DNA of 64,000 nucleotides from Ramlibacter sp. GTDB lineage: Bacteria > Pseudomonadota > Gammaproteobacteria > Burkholderiales > Burkholderiaceae_C. The notes under the pieces are model-generated. The model saw only the letters and a list, made by a program, of their open reading frames with translations, ran no database searches and was not told where the DNA came from. The translations under genes and the position numbers were made by a program. The stretch is from contig JAJTCN010000006.1 in NCBI GenBank assembly GCA_021323335.1, forward strand, positions 1 through 64,000. The letters are read 5' to 3'. Position 1 is the first letter of the stretch. Each line of letters starts with the position of its first letter. Shown piece by piece: positions 8,750-17,228 of the stretch.

Positions 8750-9679
8750 ATGATAATTCAGGGCATGTCCCACACTCTCCACGGCGTTGCGCCCCTGCCC
8801 CACCTCGGCGTGATCCGCGCCCAGGGCGAGGAGGCCGCCCGCTTCCTGCACGGCCAGCTCACCCAGGACTTCGCGCTGCTTGGCGCCGGCGAGGCCCGGC
8901 TGGCGGCCTTCTGCAACGCCAAGGGTCGGATGCTCGCCAGCTTCGTCGCCTTCCAGCGCGGCCCCGACGACATCCTGCTGGTGTGCAGCCGCGACCTCCT
9001 GCCGGCCACCCTGAAGCGCCTGTCGATGTTCGTGCTGCGCGCCAAGGCCAGGCTCACGGACGCGAGCGGCGAATTCGGCGTCTACGGCCTGGCGGGCGAC
9101 GCGGTGCCGGCGGCTGCGCGAACCGCTTCGCCATGGACGCTGGCCAGCGACGGCGAGGCCCGGATCGTCAGCCTGTATCCGGCCGACGGCCAGCCGCGCG
9201 CACTGTGGGTGGCTCCGGTGGCTGCCGGTGCGCCGGCCGGGCCGGCGCTCGATCCGGCCCTCTGGGCCTGGAGCGACATCCGCAGCGGGATCGCCACCGT
9301 CACCGCCCCGGTGGTCGAAGCCTTCGTGCCGCAGATGCTGAATTACGAATCGGTGGGCGGCGTGAACTTCAAGAAGGGCTGCTATCCCGGCCAGGAGGTC
9401 GTGGCCCGCAGCCAGTTCCGCGGCACCCTCAAGCGTCGCGCCTTCGTCGCGCACGCGGACGGCGAACTCGCCGCGGGCCAGGAAGTGTTCCAGGCCGGCG
9501 AGCCGGAGCAACCGGCGGGTGTGGTGGTGCAGGCCGCACCGGCCCCGGCGGGCGGCTGGGAAGCCATCGTCTCGCTGCAGCTCAGCGCGGCGGAGGCGGG
9601 CGACCTGCATGCCGGCAGCGCCACCGGCCCGGCGCTGCGTTTGCAGCCCCTGCCCTACCTGCTGTTGGCCGACGTCTGA
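8750..9679 (+). CDS. ygfZ: Folate-binding tRNA-modifying/Fe-S protein YgfZ
   Basis: 309 residues, a COG0354 folate-dependent protein that helps Fe-S enzymes such as MiaB. The family signature KGCYPGQEVVAR is present and complete (Cys in KGC-Y-x-G-Q-E). ATG 8750 was preferred because GAGTGG lies at ribosome-site distance; an in-frame ATG at 8765 has AGGG only one base away. The last 25 bp overlap the 3' end of the convergent O-antigen-ligase gene. Confidence 0.92.
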   Translation: MIIQGMSHTLHGVAPLPHLGVIRAQGEEAARFLHGQLTQDFALLGAGEARLAAFCNAKGRMLASFVAFQRGPDDILLVCSRDLLPATLKRLSMFVLRAKARLTDASGEFGVYGLAGDAVPAAARTASPWTLASDGEARIVSLYPADGQPRALWVAPVAAGAPAGPALDPALWAWSDIRSGIATVTAPVVEAFVPQMLNYESVGGVNFKKGCYPGQEVVARSQFRGTLKRRAFVAHADGELAAGQEVFQAGEPEQPAGVVVQAAPAPAGGWEAIVSLQLSAAEAGDLHAGSATGPALRLQPLPYLLLADV

Positions 9680-11910
9680 GGCTGCGCCAGCACCTGCGGC
9701 CGCACTTCCGCCGGCACCAGCTGCAACAAGGCCGGGCGTTCCGCCGGTGACGCCGCTGCCAGGCCGCGCCGGTAGTACGCGATGCCGCGCGCCTGGTCGT
9801 TGTATTCCTCCGCGGTCATCCGGCCCAGCTGCACCAGCGCCTCCGCGCTGCTGGCGGGCCAGCCCGCGACACGGCGGGCCAGCGCCTGCCGCGCCGTCGA
9901 ATAGTCCTTGGCCCGCCACGCCAGGACGAACAGCGAGTTCGCCAGGTCGTAGTCGACGATGTTGGCGGCCATGGCCGCCTTGGCCGCCTCCAGCGCCTTC
10001 GCTTCCTGCCCGGTGCGCGCGAGCAGGATCACCTCCAGCGACCGCACCGTCGGCGCGTTCGGCTGGATGCGCCTGGCGCGCTCCAGCAAGGCCAGGGCCT
10101 CGTCCTGCCGGCCCATCGAGGAATAACCGCGCGCCGCATTGCCGATGATCGCCACGATGTGGGGCCGGGAGCCGAGCACGCTGTCCCAGATCCAGGTGGC
10201 GTTCTCCCAGTCGCCCCAGCGCGCGACCTCGTCGCCCACCATCGGCGTGATCTTGCGGTAGTGCGGGTTGAGGGCGATGCCCTCGCGCACCAGCTGCAGC
10301 GCCTCGTCGCGGGTCGCCCGCATGCGCGGATCGTCCGGGTTGCCCGATGCCGTGACGGCCAGCGCCAGCCGCACCGCCATCACCAGCTTGTGCTCCGCCG
10401 CGGCGGCGCGTTGCGTGATGTAGCCGGCGAGCACCAGGCAGGCGGCCGTCGCGGCCAGTGCCCCGCGGGACACGGCGGGCGACCAGCGCAACGGCGCTGC
10501 GAGCCAGCGGGACGTGAAGCCCAGGCGCGCGTCGGACGCCGCCAGGCCGCCCAGGCACAGCGCGAACAGCGCGCCCGTGGTGGCCATGCGCCAGGGAAAG
10601 CCGATGTTGCTGACCAGGAACAGGGCCAGCAGGCTGCACAGCAGCACGCCGCGCCAGGGCTGGTCCGCCGCCGCCTCGTCGCTGTCCGGCCGCCAGCTGC
10701 GCCAGGCCGCCTGCAGCAGGTAGGCGAACAGCAGCAGCAGGAAGGCCCAGCCCGCCAAGCCGTACTCCGCCACCAGCTGCAGGAATTCGTTGTGAACGTA
10801 GTAGTCGGTCTCCAGCTGCGAGCCCTCGGCCTGGTACAGCGGCACGTCGTTCTCCCAGGCGCCGGCGCCCACGCCCGACAGCGGGCGCGCGCGGATCATG
10901 TCGCCCGTGGCCTGCCACATCAGCATGCGCACGCCCAGAGAGTAGTCCTTCGGCCCGATCGACTGCGTGCGCTGGAAGCCGCGCTCCAGGGCGTTGGTGC
11001 CGTGGCCCTCCGCCAGGATCTTCTGGTTGTGGCTCGGGATGAAGCCCAGCGCCAGCACCGTGCCCAGCAGCACCAGCGGCGCCAGCAGGCGCCAGGACCT
11101 CGGCCACTGCGGCCACGCCAGCTGCGCCCGGCAGCGCCAGGCCAGCAGCGGCAGCACCACCAGCACCTGCAGCCACAGGGCCATGAGGGCGGCGCGCGTG
11201 CCGGTCATCAGGATGGTGGTGACGATGAAGCCGATCAGGGCCGCCATCAGCACGATCGAGCCGCTGCTCCGGGCCCGCGCCAGCAGCAGCGCCGAGAACG
11301 GCAGGGTGCAGACCACGAACTCGGCGAAGAAGTTGCGGTTGACGAAGGTGGATGCGGGGTTGGCGCCCTGCGGGAACAGGCTCGACCCGGTCCAGAACTG
11401 CACGGCCGCCCACATGGCGGCGGCCAGCGCTCCGGCATGGATGCACGTGGCCAGCACCGCGAGCCGATCGCGGTTCAGCGTGTTCAGGCCCAGCCATGCG
11501 ATGACGGCGAAGACGAACCAGCGCACCGCCTCCACCCCCGCCAGGTAGGCATGCGACCAGGCCATGCTGCCCAGCGCGTAGGCGCACAGGAGCAGCGGGA
11601 GCCACAGGACGGCATGCCAGCGCAGCGGCGCCGTCCGGTCCTTCTGCGCCAGCAGGAACAGGCCGGCGGCGACCAGCGTGAAGAAGGAGACGATGATGGA
11701 CTTGAGCGTGTCCTGCAGCATCTCCTCGCCCGGAAAGCCGAGGCCCGGCGCCAGGAACATCATCAGCGCCAGGAGGGTGGACGCCCAGCCGTCTGCGGCC
11801 GGTTCCGGCGCCAGCGCGCGCGGCACGATCGCGGGCGAGGCGGCAGCGGGGGCAGCCGGAGCGGCGGGCGCCGCGCGCCCGGCAGCGCCCGTCCGGCGCT
11901 TCTTCGCCAC
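9655..11910 (-). CDS. O-antigen ligase/polymerase-family membrane protein with TPR tail
   Basis: 751 residues. An Ala/Pro-rich cytoplasmic N-terminus (about 1-40) is followed by some 11-12 hydrophobic segments. The long periplasmic loop carries the Wzy_C hallmark near GVGAGAWEND and HNEFLQLVAEYGLAGW. A C-terminal region with TPR-like helices follows (about 480-750, e.g. AARGYSSMGRQDEALALLER). The family joins or polymerises lipid-linked glycans at the outer face of the inner membrane (O-antigen ligase WaaL, Wzy, or PglL-type protein O-glycosylase). The fused TPR tail could suggest a protein acceptor, but no pilin or glycan cluster is adjacent, so the substrate is unknown. Confidence 0.85.
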   Translation of the reverse strand: MAKKRRTGAAGRAAPAAPAAPAAASPAIVPRALAPEPAADGWASTLLALMMFLAPGLGFPGEEMLQDTLKSIIVSFFTLVAAGLFLLAQKDRTAPLRWHAVLWLPLLLCAYALGSMAWSHAYLAGVEAVRWFVFAVIAWLGLNTLNRDRLAVLATCIHAGALAAAMWAAVQFWTGSSLFPQGANPASTFVNRNFFAEFVVCTLPFSALLLARARSSGSIVLMAALIGFIVTTILMTGTRAALMALWLQVLVVLPLLAWRCRAQLAWPQWPRSWRLLAPLVLLGTVLALGFIPSHNQKILAEGHGTNALERGFQRTQSIGPKDYSLGVRMLMWQATGDMIRARPLSGVGAGAWENDVPLYQAEGSQLETDYYVHNEFLQLVAEYGLAGWAFLLLLFAYLLQAAWRSWRPDSDEAAADQPWRGVLLCSLLALFLVSNIGFPWRMATTGALFALCLGGLAASDARLGFTSRWLAAPLRWSPAVSRGALAATAACLVLAGYITQRAAAAEHKLVMAVRLALAVTASGNPDDPRMRATRDEALQLVREGIALNPHYRKITPMVGDEVARWGDWENATWIWDSVLGSRPHIVAIIGNAARGYSSMGRQDEALALLERARRIQPNAPTVRSLEVILLARTGQEAKALEAAKAAMAANIVDYDLANSLFVLAWRAKDYSTARQALARRVAGWPASSAEALVQLGRMTAEEYNDQARGIAYYRRGLAAASPAERPALLQLVPAEVRPQVLAQPQTSANSR

Positions 11911-11912
11911 CC

Positions 11913-12782
11913 TCAGCGCGCCAGCGGCAAGGCGCTGGTCATGTCGACGTGGGGGATGCCGGCTTCCTCGTAGGGCTGGCCCCGCGCCACGAAGCCCAGG
12001 CGCTCGTAGAAGGCGCGCGCGGTGCGCTGGGCATGCAGTTCGATGGCCCGGTCACCGCGCCGCTGCGCCTCGGCCGCCAGCGCGCGCAACACCTGCTCGC
12101 CCAGCCCGCAGCCGCGCAGCACCTGGTGCACGGCCATCCGCCCGATCATGCAGACACCATCGGCAGCGGGCAGCAGCCGCCCGGTGGCGACCGGCTGGCC
12201 CAGGCGGTTGTAGGCCACCGCGTGCACGGCCGTGGCGTCGGCCTCGTCCCATTCCAGTTCGGCCGGGATGCGCTGCTCCTGCACGAAGACGGCGGTGCGG
12301 ATCCGACCCGCGTCGGCGCCGAGCTCGGACCAGGGGCCCGTCTTCACCCGCACCATCGGCTCGCCGGCCTCGAAGCCGGTGAGCATCTCCCGCAGCAGCG
12401 GCGGCACCGGCCTGGACGTCTGCGTGGCCGGATCGGCGAAGACGTAGACCAGCTCGCAGGTGATCAGCAGCTCTTCGCCGCGGAAGATGGCGCCGTGGAA
12501 GACCATCGAGGTATTGCCGATGCGGCTGCACTTCATGCCGACGTCCAGCGTGTCGTCCATCCGCGCGGAGGCGCTGAACTCCACGGTCGCCTTCTTCACG
12601 TAGATGTCGCCCTGCAACTGGTGCATGCCCTCTTCGTAGGGCATGCCGAGCGCGCGCCAGTAGTCGGCCACGGCCGTGTCGAAGTACATCAGGTAGTGGG
12701 CATTGAAGACGATCTTCTGCATGTCCACCTCGGCCCAGCGCACCCGGAGGCGGTGAAAGAAACGGAAGTCTTCTCTGGTCAT
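11913..12782 (-). CDS. Fused acyl-CoA thioesterase (YbgC/FcbC type) and ElaA-like GNAT acetyltransferase
   Basis: 289 residues in two domains. Residues 1 to about 138 are a 4-hydroxybenzoyl-CoA-thioesterase hot-dog fold with the catalytic Asp20 in VDMQKIVFNAHYLMYFD. Residues about 145-289 are a GNAT fold of the ElaA type, with VFVQEQRIP, the acetyl-CoA loop RMAVHQVLRGCGLGEQVL and the closing FYERLGF. One continuous frame spans both, so this is a real fusion. The ATG at 12782 overlaps the stop of the upstream hydrolase gene (ATGA). The hot-dog part hydrolyses acyl-CoA; the acceptor of the GNAT part is unknown. Confidence 0.88.
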   Translation of the reverse strand: MTREDFRFFHRLRVRWAEVDMQKIVFNAHYLMYFDTAVADYWRALGMPYEEGMHQLQGDIYVKKATVEFSASARMDDTLDVGMKCSRIGNTSMVFHGAIFRGEELLITCELVYVFADPATQTSRPVPPLLREMLTGFEAGEPMVRVKTGPWSELGADAGRIRTAVFVQEQRIPAELEWDEADATAVHAVAYNRLGQPVATGRLLPAADGVCMIGRMAVHQVLRGCGLGEQVLRALAAEAQRRGDRAIELHAQRTARAFYERLGFVARGQPYEEAGIPHVDMTSALPLAR

Positions 12783-13729
12783 GCTTGCAAAGCGCCTCGC
12801 AGGGCCGCCGCCGCGTCGGCGTGCGCCTGCCGGGCTTCCGGCAGCGCGCGGCCCATCTTGATGAATTCGTGGGTGACGCCGCGGTAGATTTCCAGCTCCA
12901 CCGCGACGCCGGCAGCGCGCAGTGTATCCGCGTAGGCGATGCCGTCGTCCACCAGCGGGTCGCACTCGGCCAGGCCGAACCAGGCGGGCGCCACCCCTTC
13001 GAGGTCGGGCGTGTTCAACGGGGCGAAACGCCAGTCGTCGCGCTCGGCGTCGTCGATGTACTGGCGAAAGAAGTACTCGATGTGGGCCTGCTCCAGCACC
13101 AGCCCCTGGTGGTAGCGGGCGTGCGACGGCGCCCGCGGCCAGCCCGCGCAGCCGGGATAGAACAGCAGTTGCAGGCGCAGCGGCAGGCGCGCATCGCGCG
13201 CGAGGGTGGCGCAGACCGTGGCCAGGGTGCCGCCGGCACTGTCGCCGCCGACGGCGAGCCGGCCCGCATCGAGTCCGAGCCCGGGTGCGTTGGCCGCCAG
13301 CCACTGCGTCGCGTCCCAGGCATCGTGCACCGCGGTCGGGAAGCGATGCCGGGGTGCGAGCCGGTAGCCGACGGAAACCACCGCGCAACCGGCCAGCTGC
13401 GCCAGCGTCCGGCACAGGATGTCGTGCGACGCGATGCTGCCGATGGTGAAGCCGCCGCCGTGGAAATACAGCAGCACCGGCAGGACGCCGGCGCCGGGCG
13501 CGTAGAGGCGCGCCGGGATGGTGGAGCCGTCGCGCACGGGAACCTGCAGGTCCTCCACGCGCGGCAAGGCCGGACGCGGGACCTCCAGCACGCCTGCCCC
13601 GAATTCATAGACCGCCTTCGCATGCTCCGGTTCGAGGTCGTACAGCGGCCGGTGGCCGGTGCGGGCCATGCGTTCCAGCACCGAGCGCATGGCGGGGGTG
13701 AGTTCGGGAAACTGCGGAAGAAATGTCAC
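12779..13729 (-). CDS. Alpha/beta hydrolase, hormone-sensitive-lipase (HSL) family
   Basis: 316 residues from a GTG start at 13729. It is a carboxylesterase of family IV: the oxyanion motif HGGGF begins at His90, the nucleophile elbow GDSAGG has Ser164, and the Asp (AECDPLVDD) and His (VTHEF) complete the triad. GTG 13729 was chosen because the only upstream ATG (13807) would overlap the divergent alcohol dehydrogenase start; AAGGA precedes it, though closely. An in-frame ATG at 13693 is the alternative. The 3' end overlaps the thioesterase-GNAT gene, so both are co-expressed. Confidence 0.88.
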   Translation of the reverse strand: MTFLPQFPELTPAMRSVLERMARTGHRPLYDLEPEHAKAVYEFGAGVLEVPRPALPRVEDLQVPVRDGSTIPARLYAPGAGVLPVLLYFHGGGFTIGSIASHDILCRTLAQLAGCAVVSVGYRLAPRHRFPTAVHDAWDATQWLAANAPGLGLDAGRLAVGGDSAGGTLATVCATLARDARLPLRLQLLFYPGCAGWPRAPSHARYHQGLVLEQAHIEYFFRQYIDDAERDDWRFAPLNTPDLEGVAPAWFGLAECDPLVDDGIAYADTLRAAGVAVELEIYRGVTHEFIKMGRALPEARQAHADAAAALRGALQA

Positions 13730-13796
13730 GGTCCTTGCAGCGCCGGCGGTGCCGGCTGGCTTACAGTGAGGCTCCCCATCGTAAGCGACCCGCGTC

Positions 13797-14933
13797 ATGA
13801 GCTTCATCTACTACGTCACCCAGATCCAGTTCGATTTCGGCGCCATCCAGCTTCTCAAGCAGGAATGCCAGCGCGTGGGCATCACCAAACCCCTGGTGGT
13901 GACCGACCAGGGCGTCAAGGCCGCCGGCGTGCTGCAGAAGGCGCTGGATGCGCTGGGCGGCCTGCCCCATGCGGTGTTCGACCAGACCCCGTCGAACCCG
14001 ACGGAGGCCGCGGTGCGGGCCGCCGTCGAGATCTACAAGGCCCAGGGTTGCGACGGCCTGGTCGCCGTGGGCGGCGGCTCCGCCATCGACTGCGCCAAGG
14101 GCGTGGCCATCGCGGCCACGCACGACGGCCCGCTCACGCGCTACGCCACCATCGAGGGCGGCTCGCCGCGCATCACCGACAAGGTGGCGCCCCTGATCGC
14201 CGTGCCCACCACCAGCGGGACCGGCAGCGAGGTCGCCCGCGGCGCGATCATCATCGTCGACGACCACCGCAAGCTCGGCTTCCACTCCTGGCACCTGGTG
14301 CCCAAGACGGCAATCTGTGATCCGGAGCTGACGCTGGGCCTGCCGCCCAAGCTGACGGCCGCCACCGGCATGGACGCGATCGCGCACTGCATGGAGACCT
14401 TCATGTCGTCCGCCTTCAACCCGCCGGCCGATGGGATCGCGCTCGACGGGCTGGAGCGCGGCTGGGCGAACATCGAACGGGCCACGCGCGACGGCAGCGA
14501 CCGCGAGGCCAGGTCCAACCTGATGAGCGCGTCGATGCAGGGTGCGATGGCGTTCCAGAAGGGCCTGGGCTGCGTGCATTCGCTCAGCCACAGCCTGGGC
14601 GGCGTCGATCCGCGGCTGCACCACGGCACGCTGAACGCGATGTTCCTGCCGGCGGTGGTGCGCTTCAACGCGCAGGCGCCATCGGTGCAGAAGGAGCGCC
14701 GGCTCGAGCGCATGGCGCATGCGATGGGCCTGAAGGCGGCAGGCGACATCCCCGACGCCATCCGGGACATGAATGCGCGCCTGGGCCTGGCGACCGGCCT
14801 GGCCGAACTGGGCGTGAACCGCGGCATGTTCGAGAAGATCATCGACGGCGCGATGGCCGACCATTGCCACAAGACCAATCCGCGCGAAGCGACGCGGGAA
14901 GACTACGAGGCGATGCTGCTGGCGTCGATGTGA
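13797..14933 (+). CDS. Iron-containing (group III) alcohol dehydrogenase
   Basis: 378 residues. It has the NAD(P)-binding GGGS loop (AVGGGSAIDCAKG), the PTTSGTGSE segment, and metal ligands in GMDAIAHCMET (Asp, His), CVHSLSHSLGG (His) and HHGTLNA (His). Members reduce or oxidise small alcohols, 4-hydroxybutyrate or maleylacetate; the sequence alone does not fix the substrate. It is divergently transcribed from the HSL hydrolase and convergent with the patatin-like gene, with a large palindrome in the convergent gap. Confidence 0.93.
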   Translation: MSFIYYVTQIQFDFGAIQLLKQECQRVGITKPLVVTDQGVKAAGVLQKALDALGGLPHAVFDQTPSNPTEAAVRAAVEIYKAQGCDGLVAVGGGSAIDCAKGVAIAATHDGPLTRYATIEGGSPRITDKVAPLIAVPTTSGTGSEVARGAIIIVDDHRKLGFHSWHLVPKTAICDPELTLGLPPKLTAATGMDAIAHCMETFMSSAFNPPADGIALDGLERGWANIERATRDGSDREARSNLMSASMQGAMAFQKGLGCVHSLSHSLGGVDPRLHHGTLNAMFLPAVVRFNAQAPSVQKERRLERMAHAMGLKAAGDIPDAIRDMNARLGLATGLAELGVNRGMFEKIIDGAMADHCHKTNPREATREDYEAMLLASM

Positions 14934-14940
14934 CGCGCGC

Positions 14941-15024
14941 CGCCGGGGTGCGGCTGCGCCGCAACCCGGCCTACGAGAAGCGAATCACGTAGGCCGGGTT
15001 GCGCGCGACAGCCGCACCCCGGCG
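14941..15024. repeat. Large palindromic repeat in convergent gap (GTAGG type, copy 1)
   Basis: The left arm 14941-14974 and right arm 14989-15024 are near-perfect reverse complements (CGCCGGGGTGCGGCTG pairs with CAGCCGCACCCCGGCG; CGCAACCCGGCCTAC pairs with GTAGGCCGGGTTGCG) around a 14-nt loop. It fills almost all of the gap between the convergent dehydrogenase and patatin-like genes and could act as a bidirectional terminator, although it has no T tract. Confidence 0.85.
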
Positions 15025-15028
15025 TCAC

Positions 15029-16117
15029 TCACAACGCTTCCACGCGCGAAGGGTCCGGCCGCTCCAGCCACTGGGCGAACTCGTCGGCCAGCTGCGCGCT
15101 GGCCGCGGTCGCCGCGGTCCAGTCGCGGATGCGGCCCGGCAGGTCGTCGGCATAGCGCATGAAGTCACCGCGGTCCGGCAGCTTGCCATTCGGCAGCTTG
15201 CGCACCCACTCCGGGTCCGGCGCCAGCACGATCATGCGGTCCAGCGACGCGGTGGCGCGATGGCGCCACTTCAGGCCCTTGTCCAGCCAGCCCGGCACCA
15301 CCGCCTTCTGGAAATGCGGATACAGCACCAGCCCCGGCCCCGGGCCGCAGGCATAGCGCAGGTGCAGGTGGTAGTCCGTGATGCCCCCGTCCCAATAGGC
15401 GCCGCGCGGCGCACCGGGGATGTCGTGCACCGCCTGCAGCAGGAAGGGGATGGAACAGCTCGCCTGCAAGGCCGGCTGGAAATTGGCCTCGGTCAGCGCC
15501 ACCTGCCGGGTCGGGAAGTCGCCGGTGTCGAACGGCAGGGGACATGGCGTGCCCCGCTCCGGCGCCGAGAACACGACGCGCTCGAGCCATGCGCCCATGG
15601 CCTTGCGATGCAGCACGTTGCTCAGGAACGCGCCCAGGTAGCCCACCGGCGTGCCGATGCGATGTTCGCGCCCGAGCACGTGGCGTCCGCGCGCGGTGAC
15701 GATGTGCAGCCGGAAGCGCGGATGCTCCAGCACCTCCCGGATCCGGCCGCCGTAGAAGGCCTCCAGCCCTTCGGCGAAGCGCCGGGAGATGGACGCCGGC
15801 GTCGGCGCCTTGCCGCCCGTGCCGGTGTCCAGGCGCTGCGCGATGTAGTCGCGCTCCATGCGCTCGAAGGCCTGCACGGGTGAGCGCAGGCAGGCGGTGG
15901 CCATGCGCCAGGCGCCGATGGAAGCTCCGACGAGGTGGATGGTGTGGTCGGTGCGCGGCAGCCATTCGCCGAACAGGAAGCGGTCCAGCGCCCCCAGGAT
16001 CAGCCCCTTCGGACCGCCCGCCGCAGCCGGCAGTGCCCCGATGTCGCCCGGGGAGAGCCCGTGTTCCTCGATGTGCCGCCGCGCGGCGGGTCCGGCGTAC
16101 AGGCGCAAGGCTCGCAT
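15029..16117 (-). CDS. Patatin-like phospholipase family protein
   Basis: 362 residues. It carries the patatin dyad context: a Gly-rich oxyanion segment (AAGGPKGLILG), the nucleophile elbow GASIGAW (G-x-S-x-G, Ser about residue 60) and the Asp of DGGITDYH. The family hydrolyses acyl esters of lipids, and bacterial members act in the cytoplasm or as effectors. The C-terminal third has no recognised domain. ATG 16117 begins right before the conserved core; no signal peptide or membrane segment is seen. It is convergent with the iron alcohol dehydrogenase. Confidence 0.8.
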   Translation of the reverse strand: MRALRLYAGPAARRHIEEHGLSPGDIGALPAAAGGPKGLILGALDRFLFGEWLPRTDHTIHLVGASIGAWRMATACLRSPVQAFERMERDYIAQRLDTGTGGKAPTPASISRRFAEGLEAFYGGRIREVLEHPRFRLHIVTARGRHVLGREHRIGTPVGYLGAFLSNVLHRKAMGAWLERVVFSAPERGTPCPLPFDTGDFPTRQVALTEANFQPALQASCSIPFLLQAVHDIPGAPRGAYWDGGITDYHLHLRYACGPGPGLVLYPHFQKAVVPGWLDKGLKWRHRATASLDRMIVLAPDPEWVRKLPNGKLPDRGDFMRYADDLPGRIRDWTAATAASAQLADEFAQWLERPDPSRVEAL

Positions 16118-16149
16118 CACCGCGATTCTAGGAGCCGCCGCCGGGCGGC

Positions 16150-17223
16150 TCAGTGGAAGGCGATGGCGATGGCCCCGGCGGCAGCGGCGGCATAGGCCAG
16201 CAGCCACGCAACGCGGCGCACCAGGCCGGTCGCAGCCGATTCCGCCGCGCCCGTCCCCGCGAGCAGGCCTTTCAGCGCGGCGGATGCATCGAAGCCGGGC
16301 GCCGGGATGAGCGACCACTGCGCCCGCGCGGGGTGCGCGCCGCTGGCGATCAGCAAGTCGATGTCCATGGCGGCCGCGCCGCCGCCGCGCAGCACCGCGT
16401 TGCGGCACTGCACGAGGTCCTGCGCCATTTCCGCGGCGTCCTGGTAGCGCTGCTGCGGATTCTTCTGCATGGCCCGCGCGATCACCAGTTCCACCGACGC
16501 CGGGACGCCGGGACGGGCCTGGCCGGCGGGCAGCGGCGTGGAATGCAGGATGGCCGTGAGCAGCTGGCCGATGTTGCTGCCGGCGAAGGCGGGCGCGCCC
16601 ACCACCATCTCGTACAGCACCGAGCCCAGCGAGAAGATGTCGCTGCGGTGGTCGATGGAGTGGCCTCCCACCTGCTCGGGCGACATGTACTTGGGCGAGC
16701 CCATCATGGTGCCGCTGACCGTCCGCACGTCGGAGGTCTGCATGCGGGCGATGCCGAAATCCATGATCTTCACGTGCCCGCCGGCCAGCAGCATGATGTT
16801 GCCCGGCTTGACGTCGCGGTGCACGACGCCGCGGGCGTGCGCGGCGGCCAGGCCGGAGGCCACCTGCGCGGCGATGTGCAGCGCCTCCTCCAGGGCGATC
16901 GGGCCCTGCAGCAGGCGGTCGCGCAGTTCGACGCCCTGCAGCAGCTCCATCGCGATGTACAGCCAGTCGCCCTCGCGCCCGAGGTCGTGGATGGTGACGA
17001 CGTTCGGGTGGTTCAGTCCGCCCGCGGCCTTGGCCTCCTGGCGGAAGCGCGCCTCCCGGTGCTCGCCGTCCGCGCCCTCCTTGCCCGGCACCAGCAGGGT
17101 CTTGATCGCCACCTGGCGCTGCAGGGATTCGTCCTCGGCCAGGAACACCACGCCCATCGCGCCGCGTCCGAGCTCGCGCAGCAGCCGGTAGCGGCCCAGG
17201 TGGGTGAAGGTCGCGGTCATCAT
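16150..17223 (-). CDS. Membrane-anchored Ser/Thr protein kinase (Hanks type)
   Basis: 357 residues. The kinase domain (about 10-275) is complete: glycine loop LGRGAMGVVFLAE, Lys41 in VAIK, the HRDVKPGN catalytic loop and the DFG motif in IMDFGIARM. A C-terminal hydrophobic segment (WLLAYAAAAAGAIAIAFH) would anchor it with the kinase in the cytoplasm and almost nothing outside. ATG 17223 has GGTGA five bases upstream; a GTG at 17232 overlapping the preceding stop is the alternative. It is coupled to the PEGA-domain gene upstream. Confidence 0.9.
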   Translation of the reverse strand: MMTATFTHLGRYRLLRELGRGAMGVVFLAEDESLQRQVAIKTLLVPGKEGADGEHREARFRQEAKAAGGLNHPNVVTIHDLGREGDWLYIAMELLQGVELRDRLLQGPIALEEALHIAAQVASGLAAAHARGVVHRDVKPGNIMLLAGGHVKIMDFGIARMQTSDVRTVSGTMMGSPKYMSPEQVGGHSIDHRSDIFSLGSVLYEMVVGAPAFAGSNIGQLLTAILHSTPLPAGQARPGVPASVELVIARAMQKNPQQRYQDAAEMAQDLVQCRNAVLRGGGAAAMDIDLLIASGAHPARAQWSLIPAPGFDASAALKGLLAGTGAAESAATGLVRRVAWLLAYAAAAAGAIAIAFH

Positions 17224-17228
17224 GGGCG

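Noticed and set aside
8723-11605. 960-codon minus-strand frame overlapping ygfZ and the O-antigen ligase gene
   Set aside because: Its composition is Arg/Gly/Ala-rich noise; the correct frames on both strands are fully accounted for by ygfZ and the ligase-family protein.
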